The notes below the pieces were generated by a model, which was not told the origin of the DNA, ran no database searches, and saw only the letters and a program-made list of their open reading frames with translations. 64,000 nucleotides of DNA from Caulobacteraceae bacterium (GTDB lineage Bacteria > Pseudomonadota > Alphaproteobacteria > Caulobacterales > Caulobacteraceae): the NCBI GenBank assembly GCA_947475415.1, contig CANJLH010000005.1, forward strand, positions 142,292 through 206,291, written 5' to 3'. A program made the translations under genes and the position numbers. Position 1 is the first letter of the stretch; each line of letters starts with the position of its first letter. Of the stretch, positions 26,612 through 36,946 are shown in pieces.

Positions 26612-28828
26612 TTACTCCGCCGCCGCGGACGATGGTGACTTCACCAGCGCCTCAACGGGTAATTGCAGTATGGCTTTGGCGCCCGGACCGCTCGCAGCGT
26701 CGGTCAGGATCAGGTCGCCGCCGTGGTCTTCCAAGATCCGCTTGACGATGGCCAGCCCCAAGCCTGCGCCCTTTTCGCGCGTCGTCACATAGGGTTCCGC
26801 CAGGCGATGCCGGTCCCGAGCGGGCAGACCGATCCCGTTATCCTCGACTTCAAAGGCCGCGCCCTGATCGTCGCAGGTCAGGCGGGCCGTGATGCGGCCT
26901 CTGGGCGCGTCCGCGGGGCGGGCGCCGATGGATTCGGCGGCGTTCTTCAGGACGTTGGTAAGCGTCTGTCCCAGCATCCGGTCGTCGCATCGCAGGATTA
27001 CCTTGGGAACGGGCTCCATTACCTCCACATCGATATCCGGCGAGGCGACGCGGCGAGCGAACACCGCTTCACGCAGCAGCTCGGCGGCGTCGTGGTCGCC
27101 AAACTTGGGCGCCGGCATGCGGGCGAAGGCCGAAAACTCATCCACCATCCGGCCAATGTCGCCCACCTGCCGTACGATCGTGTCGGTGCAGCGGTCGAAG
27201 GTCTCTAGGTCCTCAGCGGCGATGTTTCTGCGGAACTTGCGGCGGATGCGTTCGGCCGACAGCTGGATCGGGGTGAGCGGATTCTTGATCTCGTGGGCGA
27301 TCCGGCGAGCGACGTCCTTCCAGGCGGCGTTGCGCTGGGCGGCGGCAAGGCGCGTGATATCGTCGAATGTGAGAACCAGACCGCGCTCAGAGGGGCTGGC
27401 GCGAACCCGCAGGCGTCGGGTCTCACGGCCCCGGACCACGTCCACCTCCGCTTCTGCGTCACCGGCCGCCATGGCCTGGCCAGTGACCTCGGCCAGCTCC
27501 GGCGCAACGTCGGCAAGGGTGAGGCCTCGGCCCTGGTCGGGCGCCGTGATGCTAAGCAGCGCCACGGCTTGGCGATTCGCCGCGGAAATTCGGCCGTCCG
27601 GATCAAGTCCAATGACACCGGCGCTCACTTCGGACAGCACCGTCTCGATGAATTGCCGTCGTTCCTGAGCCTCAAGGCTCGCACGTCGCAACGCGGCTTG
27701 CTGAACCTGAAGATCATTGGTCATGCTATTGAATGCGCGCGATAAAACGGCGATCTCCTCAAAGTCGCTGTCTGCCGCGACGCGAGCGGTCAGATCACCG
27801 GCGGCGACGCGTCCCGCAGCCTGAACCAGACGGCCGATCGGACCGGAAATCGCACTGGCCAGAGCCATGCCGAACCACACCGCCCCGACGAAGACCAGCA
27901 GCGCCGTTTCGACATAGCTGAGCACGAAAACGGTCTGGACACGCTGGCGGTTCAGTTTGGCGTCGCGGTAGGCGGCGAGGGATTCCGAGGTGTCGCGCAG
28001 GTGGGTGATGATGCCGTTCTCCACCGGACGGACGACATAAAGATAGGCATCGGGGAAGGACTTCAACCGGTAGACGCCGCGGATCAGGTTGGCGTTCTCA
28101 ACGATGTCCATGTGAATGTCGCCCTCATCGGCGACGTTGAAGCTTGCGGTGGGCGGAATGGCGAAGGCCGGCGCGTCCTGGACCTCGGCGCGCGCCAATA
28201 CGCGACCCTTGTGATCCACCAGATAGGCGGCGGGAAAGCCATGGTAGGCCGACAATTGAGCCAGGAAGTGGCTGAACGCCACCGGCGTCGCCTGCAGCGC
28301 GGGCGCGGCGTTGTTGAGATCGCCCGCCATCAGCGTCACGTGGTCGCCGATATAGCGTTTTTGTTCATCCACGTAGCTTTGAGCGGCCGTGGCGGAATTG
28401 CCGACGATGGTCTGAACCCGCTGGCTGAACCAGCTATCGACGCCTCGGGTGACCAGCGCCCCGTAGAACAGCGCCACCACAATGGCGGGGACGACGGCCG
28501 CGAAGGCGAACAGGGCCACAAAACGCATGTGGAGCCGGGCGCCCGCATCGTTCGCCTGAGCCTTGCGCAGGGCAAGGAACCGCAAACCGATCACCAGGGC
28601 GAGACCAAAGATCAGCGCCAGGTTGAAGCCCAGCACGGTCAGTATGATCGCACTGGCCCGGCCCAACGGCCCCGCCTGAGGCGGCGAGGCCGCCAGCAGG
28701 ATCGCGAAAAAGGTGAGCAGCGCCGCCAGGGCGAAGCCACAGAACAGCCCAAAGCGCACCCGTGGCGAGAAAGGGCGCGGTGCGTGGATCGCGGCCCTGT
28801 GGTCGCGGTCAGTTGGCTGTGGCGACAT
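26612..28828 (-). CDS. ntrY: Sensor histidine kinase NtrY
   Basis: Membrane sensor of the NtrY-NtrX system. From the ATG at 28828 the protein has 738 residues: two or three N-terminal membrane helices (about 30-105), a periplasmic sensor stretch, another helix near 285-305, a HAMP domain, a PAS domain, then HisKA ([20 protein letters not shown]) and the ATPase domain (NVLKNAAESI, DNGIGLP, GAGLGLAIVKRI). A TTG at 28849 is an alternative start. It lies 59 bases downstream of ntrC in the same orientation. Confidence 0.95.
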   Translation of the reverse strand: MSPQPTDRDHRAAIHAPRPFSPRVRFGLFCGFALAALLTFFAILLAASPPQAGPLGRASAIILTVLGFNLALIFGLALVIGLRFLALRKAQANDAGARLHMRFVALFAFAAVVPAIVVALFYGALVTRGVDSWFSQRVQTIVGNSATAAQSYVDEQKRYIGDHVTLMAGDLNNAAPALQATPVAFSHFLAQLSAYHGFPAAYLVDHKGRVLARAEVQDAPAFAIPPTASFNVADEGDIHMDIVENANLIRGVYRLKSFPDAYLYVVRPVENGIITHLRDTSESLAAYRDAKLNRQRVQTVFVLSYVETALLVFVGAVWFGMALASAISGPIGRLVQAAGRVAAGDLTARVAADSDFEEIAVLSRAFNSMTNDLQVQQAALRRASLEAQERRQFIETVLSEVSAGVIGLDPDGRISAANRQAVALLSITAPDQGRGLTLADVAPELAEVTGQAMAAGDAEAEVDVVRGRETRRLRVRASPSERGLVLTFDDITRLAAAQRNAAWKDVARRIAHEIKNPLTPIQLSAERIRRKFRRNIAAEDLETFDRCTDTIVRQVGDIGRMVDEFSAFARMPAPKFGDHDAAELLREAVFARRVASPDIDVEVMEPVPKVILRCDDRMLGQTLTNVLKNAAESIGARPADAPRGRITARLTCDDQGAAFEVEDNGIGLPARDRHRLAEPYVTTREKGAGLGLAIVKRILEDHGGDLILTDAASGPGAKAILQLPVEALVKSPSSAAAE

Positions 28829-28887
28829 CGCCCTTGAGTCTAGGCGCAAGTGTGTTGGATTCTCAACAGCTATGTTGCCGCAATGCG

Positions 28888-30327
28888 TCAGCGCCGCCCT
28901 CGCGCCATCTCGACTCCAAGATCCTGGATCTTCTTGCGAAGTGTATTGCGATTGAGGCCCAGGATGTCGGCGGCGCGCACCTGGTTGCCCCGGGTGGCGG
29001 CAAGCGTGAGCTGGATGAGGGGGCGCTCCACTTCCTCCAGGATGCGGTCATAGAGCCCCTCGGGTGGGATTCCGTCCGGCTGGGCGGCGAAGTAGCTCGA
29101 AAGGTGCCGCTCAACGATCTGAGCAAGAGTAAGGGGGCCTTCGTCTCCAGCGGCATGGATTTGATGGTCGGCCAGTTCGCGCTCGACAATTCGGGCGGTG
29201 ATCAAGTCCTCGGCGTAAAGGGCGCAGATCCGACGGATCAGGTTTTCCAGTTCGCGCACATTGCCCGGCCAGGGGTGGAGTTTCAGCCGGTCCAGAGCTC
29301 CCGCGTCGATGGTCTTGGCGGGCAGGCCTTCCCGGTTGGCCCTGAGCAGGAAGGCGCGGGCCAGCTCGGGGATATCCTCCACACGATCCCGCAGCGGCGG
29401 AAGTCGGATCGGCGCCACATTGAGCCTGAAGAACAGGTCCTCGCGAAACAGGCCCTGCTGGATGAGGCCGCGAAGGTCGCGATTGGTGGCCGCGATCAGG
29501 CGTACATTGGGCCGGCGGCCTGTCTTGGGGTTGAGAGCGGGTTCCGAGCCGTCGATCACGCGCAACAGTCTGGTCTGAGCGTCCAGGGGCATGTCGCCGA
29601 TTTCATCTAGGAACAATGTTCCGCCATCGGCCTCCACAAGTTTGCCGAAGTCGCCATCCTCACGACCGAACAATTCGGTTTCGACGCGCTCCCTCGGCAC
29701 TGCGGCCAGGTTGATGACCACGAACCGGCCATCGCGGCGGCGCCCCATGTCATGTAGGGCGCGGGCCACCAACTCCTTGCCGGTGCCGGACTCACCCAGG
29801 ATGAGCACCGTGAGGTCCGCTCCGACCAGGCGGGCGACGGTGCGATAAACGTCCTGCATAGGCGCCGAGCGGCCGATCAGCGGCAAACGTTCGTCGCGAA
29901 CCGCGCGTGCCTGCGCCTTCGCCGCCTCGGAATCCGCGGGACGGGCCAAGGCGCGCCGTGCGGCCGAAGTCATGTCGTCCAGGTCGAAGGGCTTCGGAAT
30001 ATACTCAAAGGCCCCGATCTCGGCCGCGCTGACGGCGGTGAGCAGGGTGTTCTGCGCGCTCATGACGATGACCGGCAGCTTGGGACGCTCCTTTCGAATG
30101 CGCGGCAAGACGTCGAATACGTTTTCGTCTGGCATCACCACATCAGTGACGACCAGATCCCCTTCCCCATCAAACACCCACTTGAGCAGGGTTGTGGCAT
30201 TGCCAGTGGCCCGCACCTGGTAGCCCAAGCGGGTAAAGGTCTGACTCAAGACCAGACGGATCGAGGCGTCATCGTCCGCAATCAGGATCTTCTTGTTGGC
30301 GTTGCTCACATTGGTCATGACAGTCAT
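28888..30327 (-). CDS. ntrC: Nitrogen response regulator NtrC lacking the GAFTGA loop
   Basis: The 479-residue regulator has a receiver domain (ADDDASIR; D62 in TDVVMPDE), an AAA+ domain with Walker A GESGTGKE at 178-185 and [10 protein letters not shown], and a C-terminal Fis helix-turn-helix ([20 protein letters not shown]). After ELFG (218-221) the sequence is GREDGDFGK, so the sigma-54-contacting GAFTGA loop is deleted. This matches what is reported for Caulobacter NtrC, which works without sigma-54. It overlaps ntrB by 4 bases and probably controls glutamine synthetase and PII genes elsewhere. Confidence 0.96.
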   Translation of the reverse strand: MTVMTNVSNANKKILIADDDASIRLVLSQTFTRLGYQVRATGNATTLLKWVFDGEGDLVVTDVVMPDENVFDVLPRIRKERPKLPVIVMSAQNTLLTAVSAAEIGAFEYIPKPFDLDDMTSAARRALARPADSEAAKAQARAVRDERLPLIGRSAPMQDVYRTVARLVGADLTVLILGESGTGKELVARALHDMGRRRDGRFVVINLAAVPRERVETELFGREDGDFGKLVEADGGTLFLDEIGDMPLDAQTRLLRVIDGSEPALNPKTGRRPNVRLIAATNRDLRGLIQQGLFREDLFFRLNVAPIRLPPLRDRVEDIPELARAFLLRANREGLPAKTIDAGALDRLKLHPWPGNVRELENLIRRICALYAEDLITARIVERELADHQIHAAGDEGPLTLAQIVERHLSSYFAAQPDGIPPEGLYDRILEEVERPLIQLTLAATRGNQVRAADILGLNRNTLRKKIQDLGVEMARGRR

Positions 30328-31430
30328 TCGGGCCGCTCCTCATCAGAGGCGATCGGGAGCGATACGCGAAACATCGTTCGCCCGGGTTCAGATTCGAAGT
30401 CGATGTGCCCGCCGTGGGCGACCACCAACTTGGCGACAAGGGCGAGGCCCAGACCGACGCCATTCGGCTTGGTGGTGACAAAGGGTTGGAACAGACTCTC
30501 GCGCAGGTGTGCGGGCACGCCGGGACCATTGTCGATGATGCGGACCTCCAGGGGAGCGCCGCGCAGGGATTGGCCGCTCGTTGAGCGCACTCGCACCCCG
30601 TGTCGGTAGGAGGTCTGGATCGATATCTCACCGCGCCCGTCACGGCGGGCATGGGCGGCCTCAGCAGCGTTCTTCACCAGATTCAGGAAGATTTGGATCA
30701 ACTGATCCTCATCGCCTGATGTGGGCGGTAACGAGGGGTCGAAGCGTTCGCGGAAAACCAGGCCTTCGGCGACCCCATTGACCGACAGAGCGCGGACGCG
30801 GTCCAGCACCTGGTGGATATTGATCGGCGAGCGCGCCGGCGGCGCGTCATCGGCGAAAGCCTCCATCCGATCCACCAGCCGGCGCACACGGTCGGTCTCG
30901 TCGACGATCAACTGGGCAAGTGGAATGTCGTCGGCCCTGACACCGGTTTTCAGCAGCTGGGCCGCACCGCGAATCCCCGCCAGGGGGTTCTTGATCTCGT
31001 GGGCCAACATGCGTCCAAGGCCGACGACGGAACGCAGTCCCGCAACCTCGTTCCCACTGCGATCGCCGCTGCGGTCGTGGAGTGTAAGCAGCAAGGCGCC
31101 GCCCCCCAGCGGCGCGGCCCAGCCATCAGCCTCAAAAGGCGTTAGGCCGAACAGGTTGATCTCCATGCCCCGCTCGCGCACCCGGGCGTCCTCCGAAATG
31201 GCGCGGTTGATGAGGCCGAGCAAGGCGGAATCCTGCGGCAGGGCGGCGGTAAAGCGGCCGCGGGCAAGCAGGCCGAGGCCCTGGCCGAACAAGGCTTCGG
31301 CGGCTTCATTGGCGGCGGCGAGACTGCCGTCGGCGGCCAGTACGAAAGCCGGTTCGGGACTGGCGTCGAAGGCGGCGATTTTCATGGGATCATTGGAGAA
31401 GGGAGATGTGGCGGTGCGTTGCTGGCTCAT
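30324..31430 (-). CDS. ntrB: Nitrogen sensor histidine kinase NtrB
   Basis: Cytoplasmic PII-responsive kinase/phosphatase for NtrC. The 368-residue protein has an N-terminal PAS domain ([22 protein letters not shown]), HisKA with phospho-acceptor His144 in [20 protein letters not shown], and the ATPase domain ([31 protein letters not shown]). No transmembrane helix is present. The ATG at 31430 overlaps the dusB stop by one base (TGATG); a GTG one codon earlier is also possible. Translationally coupled to both dusB and ntrC. Confidence 0.96.
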   Translation of the reverse strand: MSQQRTATSPFSNDPMKIAAFDASPEPAFVLAADGSLAAANEAAEALFGQGLGLLARGRFTAALPQDSALLGLINRAISEDARVRERGMEINLFGLTPFEADGWAAPLGGGALLLTLHDRSGDRSGNEVAGLRSVVGLGRMLAHEIKNPLAGIRGAAQLLKTGVRADDIPLAQLIVDETDRVRRLVDRMEAFADDAPPARSPINIHQVLDRVRALSVNGVAEGLVFRERFDPSLPPTSGDEDQLIQIFLNLVKNAAEAAHARRDGRGEISIQTSYRHGVRVRSTSGQSLRGAPLEVRIIDNGPGVPAHLRESLFQPFVTTKPNGVGLGLALVAKLVVAHGGHIDFESEPGRTMFRVSLPIASDEERPE

Positions 31431-32452
31431 CACGCGGCGAGCCTTTCCGGCGGGTCACGCCAGAGCGCGGAGAGCTCTCGCTCTACATCGCCGGGCGCAT
31501 CAAGGCGGCAAAGCCGGGCGCGCTCACTTCGGCGCACCGCGGGATCCGCCGGCCAGGGCGCACTGTTCACGTAGGCGGCCAGATGCTTGCGAAACACCTT
31601 CAAGCCAAGCCTCTCACCATAAAATGCTAGACTGGCGCGGAAGTGGGCCATGGCTATCGACAGACGCGCCTCAACGCCGGGAACCTCAAATCGATTGTCT
31701 GAAAGTTCCGCTTCGATCTGAGCGGCGATCCAGGGCCGGCCATAGGCGCCCCGACCGATCATCACCGCGTCGGCGCCGCTTTCATCCAGAGCCTGGCGGG
31801 CGCTTTTCGCATCGACAATGTCGCCGTTGACGATCAGCGGCAGCCTTGTCGCCCGTCGTATCTCGGCCACGGCCCGCCAGTCAGCCTGACCGCTGTAGAA
31901 CTGGCTGCGCGTGCGTCCATGCACGGTAATCGCCCGCGCGCCGCGCGCTTCGGCGCGGGCGGCGATCTCCGGCGCATTGCGCGAGCTGTCGTCCCAACCC
32001 AGCCGCATCTTGACCGTAACGGGCGTCTTGGAAGAGTCGACCGCCGCGGCGACGAGCGCCTCCGCGAGATCAGGGCGGCGCATCAGCGCCGAGCCAGACT
32101 GGATGCCGGTGACCTCCTTGGCCGGGCAGCCGAAGTTTAAGTCGATGATCTGCGCCCCCGCTTCAGCGGCGATCCGGACGCCGGCGGCGATCTGGGCCAC
32201 TTCGCATCCGACCAGCTGGACAACCATCAGCGGCAGGCCCTCGCCAACAGCGGCGCGCCGAACGACATCCGGCCGACCCCGCGCGAATTCGGCGCAGGCG
32301 ACCATCTCGGTGGCCACATAGGGCGCACCCAGGCGGCTGGCGGTTTGGCGAAACGGCAGGTCCGAAACCCCGGTCATTGGGGCGAGCCAGACTCTCCCAG
32401 GCACCTGGATTTCGCCCACCTGCACACAGCTGCTTATTTCTTGAACACTCAT
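31430..32452 (-). CDS. dusB: tRNA-dihydrouridine synthase DusB
   Basis: FMN-dependent enzyme reducing uridine in the tRNA D-loop; historically nifR3. The 340-residue protein has the TIM-barrel start WLAPMTGVSDLPFR, QLVGCEVAQIA, the DLNFGCPAKEV active-site loop with the catalytic Cys, TVHGRTRSQFYSG and NGDIVDAKSA. It is first in the dusB-ntrB-ntrC-ntrY-ntrX operon and is divergent from ispDF across 76 bases. Confidence 0.95.
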   Translation of the reverse strand: MSVQEISSCVQVGEIQVPGRVWLAPMTGVSDLPFRQTASRLGAPYVATEMVACAEFARGRPDVVRRAAVGEGLPLMVVQLVGCEVAQIAAGVRIAAEAGAQIIDLNFGCPAKEVTGIQSGSALMRRPDLAEALVAAAVDSSKTPVTVKMRLGWDDSSRNAPEIAARAEARGARAITVHGRTRSQFYSGQADWRAVAEIRRATRLPLIVNGDIVDAKSARQALDESGADAVMIGRGAYGRPWIAAQIEAELSDNRFEVPGVEARLSIAMAHFRASLAFYGERLGLKVFRKHLAAYVNSAPWPADPAVRRSERARLCRLDAPGDVERELSALWRDPPERLAA

Positions 32453-32528
32453 GGTGCCTTTGTTTTAGGCAGTTTGTGCGGCGCGGTAAAGCCTGGACTT
32501 CAGACTTGGCCAGCCTAAAGACGCTATC

Positions 32529-33671
32529 GTGAAATTTTCCGCCGTCATCGTCGCCGCCGGCCAAGGTCTTCGCGCCGGGCCGGGCGCACCTAAGGGTTGG
32601 CGCCTGTTGGGCGGCAAGCCGATGCTGCGCTGGTCGGCGGAAGCCCTGTTGAACGCCGGGGCCGATGAGATCGCCGTGGTGGTGGCGGGCGATCGGCTGG
32701 GCGAGCTGGATGGCGCGCTGTCTGGCCTGAGGCGCTGGCGGGGCGTAGCGGGCGGCGACGTGCGCGGCGCGTCGGTGTTGGCCGGCCTGGAGGTTTTGAC
32801 GGGCGATGATCAACATATCGTCCTGGTGCATGACGCAGCGCGGCCGTTCCTCGGGACAGCACATGTGAAGACGTTGATCGATGCGATGGAGAACGGCGCC
32901 GCGGCCGCGGCCCCTGCCCTCCCGGTCGCCGACAGCCTGAAGCGTCGGAGCGCAATCAACGTCACAACGGAATCGCGAGACAACTTGTTCCGGGTGCAGA
33001 CGCCGCAAGCCTTCCGCCTGGGGGCGCTGCGGGCCGCCTACGAAACGGGCGGCGTGCAGGCCACGGATGATCTGGCGCTGGTGGAGTTATCCGGCGGGCG
33101 GATCGAACTGACGGCCGGTGATCCAATGCTGATGAAGCTGACCTATCCGGAGGATTTCGTCATGGCGGAGACGTTGGCCGGCGGAGCGCGGCAGGTGCGG
33201 TTGGGACAGGGCGTTGACGCCCACCGGTGGGGTCCTGGCGATGGGGTTTGGCTCTGCGGCGTGCGCATCGCGCATGACCAGAGCCTTATCGGTCACTCCG
33301 ATGCGGATGCAGGCCTGCACGCTCTGACGGACGCCATCCTGGGCGCTATCGGCGACGGGGATATCGGCCAGCACTTCCCTCCCTCGGATCCCCAGTGGCG
33401 CGGGGCGGCGTCGGCGCGGTTCCTGGCCCATGCGGCCGGACGGGTGGCCGAACGCGGCGGGCGCATTGTGAACGTCGATGTAACCCTGGTCTGCGAGCGG
33501 CCGAAGGTTTCGCCGCACCGCGAGGCCATGCGCGCGCGCCTGGCCGAGATCCTCAAGATCACTCCGGACCGGATCAGCGTGAAGGCCACCACCACTGAAG
33601 GCATGGGGTTCACCGGCCGCGGCGAAGGGCTCGCCGCCATGGCGCTGGCGACGGTGGAGTTGCCTGCCTAG
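32529..33671 (+). CDS. ispDF: Bifunctional IspD/IspF of the MEP isoprenoid pathway
   Basis: The 380-residue fusion carries 2-C-methyl-D-erythritol 4-phosphate cytidylyltransferase (about 1-220: [26 protein letters not shown]) and 2-C-methyl-D-erythritol 2,4-cyclodiphosphate synthase (about 222-380: GQGVDAHRW with the metal Dx[33 protein letters not shown]). The fusion is normal in alphaproteobacteria. Start is GTG at 32529. It converges with the spermidine-synthase-like gene 7 bases away. Confidence 0.97.
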   Translation: MKFSAVIVAAGQGLRAGPGAPKGWRLLGGKPMLRWSAEALLNAGADEIAVVVAGDRLGELDGALSGLRRWRGVAGGDVRGASVLAGLEVLTGDDQHIVLVHDAARPFLGTAHVKTLIDAMENGAAAAAPALPVADSLKRRSAINVTTESRDNLFRVQTPQAFRLGALRAAYETGGVQATDDLALVELSGGRIELTAGDPMLMKLTYPEDFVMAETLAGGARQVRLGQGVDAHRWGPGDGVWLCGVRIAHDQSLIGHSDADAGLHALTDAILGAIGDGDIGQHFPPSDPQWRGAASARFLAHAAGRVAERGGRIVNVDVTLVCERPKVSPHREAMRARLAEILKITPDRISVKATTTEGMGFTGRGEGLAAMALATVELPA

Positions 33672-33678
33672 CTGAATG

Positions 33679-35922
33679 TCAAGGCAACCAGCGCCAGGCC
33701 TCCTTCAAACGGGCATAGAGCGCGCCGGGAACGTTGGTGTAGTCATCTGTCCAGGCCCGGACCTTGGGTGGGCCCGGATCGGTCCAGCGGGAATCGGCGG
33801 CGAAGGGTGCGAGAGCGTGCGCGTCGCGGGCGATGATCAGGGCGTCCTCGGCAGATTCCCAAAGGACCGGAGACGAATCCGCCTTCTCATGTCGCTGAAG
33901 CAGGGCGACACCGCCCGCTGCGTGGGCGACCGCGATGGCCGGGCTGCGCAGCTCGAGGTTTCGGTTTGACAGGTGAAGGATCAGAACGCCGTCAGGCTTC
34001 AGGCGTTGGAGGTAGTTGCGTACCGCCTCAACCGTCAACAGGTGCGCCGGCACGCTGTCTGATGAGAAGGCGTCGATCAACAGGATGTCGAAGACCCCGG
34101 CCGGCTGGCGCGCCACCGTGAGGCGGGCATCGCCGATGACGAAGTCGACCCGGCCCTTGGCGCAATAGGTGGTGTAGCTGAAGTGAGCCGGATCGGTGGA
34201 CACCTGCTTCACCAGCGGATCGATCTCGAAGAAGGTGAGATGATCACCGGGTCTGGTGTAGGCCGAAACCGTACCAGTCCCCAGGCCCACCGCACCGACA
34301 TTGATCGCGGTCTTGCGCGCCCGTACCGAGGTGAACACTTGGCCGATCGGGGTTTCCGGGGCATAGTAGGTCAGGGGTCGGCAACGCCAGCGCGGATCCT
34401 GGGCCTGGGCGCCGTGCAGGGTGGAGCCGTGGGCCAGCATGTGGACGGTTCCGCCCAGCTGCGGGATCCCGCCCTCGGTCTGGCGCAGGACACCAAAGAA
34501 GCTGCGCCAGGTGTGGTGCTCACCGGTGGTGCGCTCCTGGAGAACGAAGGCGGAAAGGGTCACAAGGGTCAGTGCGATGAAATAGATTCCAGCATCCTTG
34601 CGCAGGATGAAGACGCCCACGACGGCGCCCGCCAACATCAACTTGATATAGATCTCGTCAACGCCATGTGACGACAGAACAGGCGCCGCGGCGGCGCCCA
34701 ACACCACGATCGCCAGCCAGATCCAGCGCTGCAACTTGATGGGGCCCCTGTCCCAAGGCCGCGCAAGGGCCGATAGCACGAGCACCAGCGGGTATTCCCA
34801 GACATTGTTGAAGATTACCGGCGCCACGAAGGCGTTGAATCCGCCGCCCAGGACGCCACCCAGGGACATCCAGAAATAAAACTGGGTCAGCTGACCCGGA
34901 GGCGGGCGCCGGGCGACCATCGCCTGGTGACACATCAAGGCGGTGAGGAAGAAGCCCGCCAGCTGGACGAACATCAGGACCAGAATTGGGCCAACCTTGA
35001 AAGGCATCAACACCGCTGCCGCCGCAGCCGCAGCAGCCTGGAACATCAGGGTGGTTTCCGGCCTGATCAGCGGCCGATCCTGGAAGGCGATCACAAAGGT
35101 GAGCAGGTAGAGCGCCAACGGTAGCACCCAAAGGAAGGGCGCCGAGGCCACATCGGTGGTTATGTGGGTGGTGACGCCCAGCATCAGGCTGGACGGAATG
35201 GCGGCAAGCGCCACCCAGATCAGCCGCTCGCGCCAGGTGACGGGCCTTTCCGCCAAATCTCTGACGACTTCGGCCGGGCCCTGATCACGGGCGCGGGCGA
35301 CCACCAGACCCAGGCTGGTCATCAGGATCAGGAAGGCGATGTACGCCGCGCTCCACCCCACCGTTTGTGTATGGACGGCGAGCATGGGCTCAACGACGAT
35401 AGGATAGGCCAGCAGGGCGATCAGGCTGCCCAGGTTGCTGGCGGCGTAGAGGGAATATGGACCTTTGCCCTCGCCCACATGCATGACCCGCGCGTACCAG
35501 GCCTGGACCAGCGGCGCGGTGGCCGAAAGGATGGCGAAGGGCGGGCCGATGGACAGGGTCAGCACGCCCAGCAACCACATAACCGGGTGGTCCGAGGTGG
35601 GCGGTCCCAGCGCCTCGTGCACCCGAAGGGGCAGAACCAGGGCCGCGGCCGCCAGGATCATCGCATGGACGATTACCTGCGACCGCACCGAGCGCAGCCG
35701 CTGAAGCAGGTTGGCATAGCCGTAACCGACCAGCAGAGCGGCCTGGAAGAAGGCCAGGCTGGTATTCCAGATCGATGGACCGCCGCCCAGCAGGGGCAAC
35801 ACCAGCTTGGCGATCATTGGCTCCACCAGGAACACCAAGGCGGCGCTGGCGAAGATCGCCGTGGCGAAAAACGCCGGCGAAATGGCGGGGCGCCGCGGCG
35901 CTGCGGCGTCAACTGTCGTCAT
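33679..35922 (-). CDS. Membrane protein with C-terminal spermidine-synthase-like domain
   Basis: A 747-residue protein. The N-terminal ~470 residues form about 12 or more hydrophobic helices (LVEPMIAKLVLPLLGGGPSIWN is the family's typical first loop). The C-terminal part has a Rossmann methyltransferase/spermidine-synthase fold: GAVGLGTGTVSAYTRPGD, FFEIDP, FVIGDARL and LLIDAFSSDSVPAHLLT. These fused MFS/SpeE-like proteins are widespread but not proven polyamine synthases. It sits between cinA and ispDF, which are neighbours in many relatives, so it looks like an insertion into a conserved block. Confidence 0.85.
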   Translation of the reverse strand: MTTVDAAAPRRPAISPAFFATAIFASAALVFLVEPMIAKLVLPLLGGGPSIWNTSLAFFQAALLVGYGYANLLQRLRSVRSQVIVHAMILAAAALVLPLRVHEALGPPTSDHPVMWLLGVLTLSIGPPFAILSATAPLVQAWYARVMHVGEGKGPYSLYAASNLGSLIALLAYPIVVEPMLAVHTQTVGWSAAYIAFLILMTSLGLVVARARDQGPAEVVRDLAERPVTWRERLIWVALAAIPSSLMLGVTTHITTDVASAPFLWVLPLALYLLTFVIAFQDRPLIRPETTLMFQAAAAAAAAVLMPFKVGPILVLMFVQLAGFFLTALMCHQAMVARRPPPGQLTQFYFWMSLGGVLGGGFNAFVAPVIFNNVWEYPLVLVLSALARPWDRGPIKLQRWIWLAIVVLGAAAAPVLSSHGVDEIYIKLMLAGAVVGVFILRKDAGIYFIALTLVTLSAFVLQERTTGEHHTWRSFFGVLRQTEGGIPQLGGTVHMLAHGSTLHGAQAQDPRWRCRPLTYYAPETPIGQVFTSVRARKTAINVGAVGLGTGTVSAYTRPGDHLTFFEIDPLVKQVSTDPAHFSYTTYCAKGRVDFVIGDARLTVARQPAGVFDILLIDAFSSDSVPAHLLTVEAVRNYLQRLKPDGVLILHLSNRNLELRSPAIAVAHAAGGVALLQRHEKADSSPVLWESAEDALIIARDAHALAPFAADSRWTDPGPPKVRAWTDDYTNVPGALYARLKEAWRWLP

Positions 35923-36008
35923 GAGCGCGAATCGCCTTGTGTCCAGGGGCGCAGAGATGTTGTGGTCTGCCCGCGAAGATGCCTAGCCCTGCTGGAGTTT
36001 GAGAGATC

Positions 36009-36500
36009 ATGTTTTCACTGGAGATCGAAACCCTGGCCCGCCTGCTGATCGATGAGGCGCGGCAGCGCTCACTGCGGATCGTCACCGCAGAGAGCTGCAC
36101 AGGCGGGCTGGTGGCCGGAGCGATCTCCTCGATCCCCGGGGCGTCGGACGTGCTGGATCGCGGCTTCATCTGCTATTCCAACCGGGCCAAGCAGGAGGTG
36201 CTGGGCATTCCCGGCGATCTGATCGCCGACCTGGGCGCAGTGTCTGAGCCTGTGGCGCGGATGATGGCGGAAGGGGCGCTGGAAAACTCCCACGCCCACG
36301 TGGCGGTGGCGATCACCGGGGTGGCTGGACCTGGGGGCGGCACACCGCGCAAACCTGTGGGCACGGTGCATATCGCCACGGCGCGGACCAATCAGGGGCT
36401 GCACCACAGGGAGGAATTCTTCGAGCTTGAGACCCGGGAAGAGATCCAGTTGGCCGCCGTGCAGGCGGCGCTGGAGGCGCTGCGGTCGCGGGTGGCCTAG
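36009..36500 (+). CDS. CinA C-terminal family, NMN amidohydrolase (PncC-like)
   Basis: A 163-residue stand-alone CinA C-terminal domain, which deamidates nicotinamide mononucleotide in NAD recycling. Conserved elements are VTAESCTGGLVAGAI with Ser29, YSNRAKQEVLGI, GAVSEPVARMMAEGAL, VAITGVAGPGGGTPRKPVGTVHIA. The N-terminal molybdopterin-like domain of full CinA is absent, as is common in alphaproteobacteria. It is divergent from the spermidine-synthase-like gene and ends overlapping the convergent COQ10-type gene by 4 bases. Confidence 0.93.
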   Translation: MFSLEIETLARLLIDEARQRSLRIVTAESCTGGLVAGAISSIPGASDVLDRGFICYSNRAKQEVLGIPGDLIADLGAVSEPVARMMAEGALENSHAHVAVAITGVAGPGGGTPRKPVGTVHIATARTNQGLHHREEFFELETREEIQLAAVQAALEALRSRVA

Positions 36501-36946
36501 AAGTCCCCGTAAAGTTGGGCCGCCCGGTCCTCGAAGCAGCCGATCAGGCGATCGACGGCGCGATGGAAGTTGGCCTGCAAGAGCCCGCTCAGCAGTCTCG
36601 ACTTGAACTCGAAGTCGATGTCGAATTCGACCCGCGCGCCGCCGGGCTGTTCAAAGAAAGCCCAACGGTTTGCGAGGGCGCGGAAGGGCCCCGAAATCAG
36701 GCTGACATCGATGCGTCGGGCCGGAGCGTCGCGGCGGACACGGGTGGAGAATCGCTCCCTCAGGCCGGCGAACCCGACGCTCGCCTCGGCGTCGAGGGTG
36801 TCGATCCCCTGCCCCAGATTGCGCTCGTTCCAGGTGCGCAGGCCCGAGATCCACGGCACGAACTCAGGGTAGCGCCGAACGTCGCCGACCAGTTCGAACA
36901 GCTGATCGGGAGCGTAGGGTAGATGCTTGACAACGTGGTGGCGCAA
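36497..36946 (-). CDS. COQ10/RatA-type START-domain protein
   Basis: A 149-residue polyketide-cyclase/START protein of the COQ10 group, which binds ubiquinone and supports respiration; the E. coli relative RatA was described as a ribosome-association toxin. The start region HVVKHLPYAPDQLFELVGDVRRYPEFVPW and GPFRALANRWAFFE are typical. The start is TTG at 36946, directly abutting the lipA stop (TAA-TTG), so translation is coupled. In alphaproteobacteria the lipA neighbour is usually interpreted as COQ10. Confidence 0.87.
   Translation of the reverse strand: MRHHVVKHLPYAPDQLFELVGDVRRYPEFVPWISGLRTWNERNLGQGIDTLDAEASVGFAGLRERFSTRVRRDAPARRIDVSLISGPFRALANRWAFFEQPGGARVEFDIDFEFKSRLLSGLLQANFHRAVDRLIGCFEDRAAQLYGDF

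Noticed and set aside
30721-31830. 369-codon plus-strand frame opposite ntrB/dusB
   Set aside because: Ser/Arg-rich antisense shadow spanning two established genes.
36497-36946. RatA toxin of a toxin-antitoxin module
   Set aside because: No antitoxin-like gene is adjacent, and the lipA-linked alphaproteobacterial homologues are COQ10-type ubiquinone-binding proteins.
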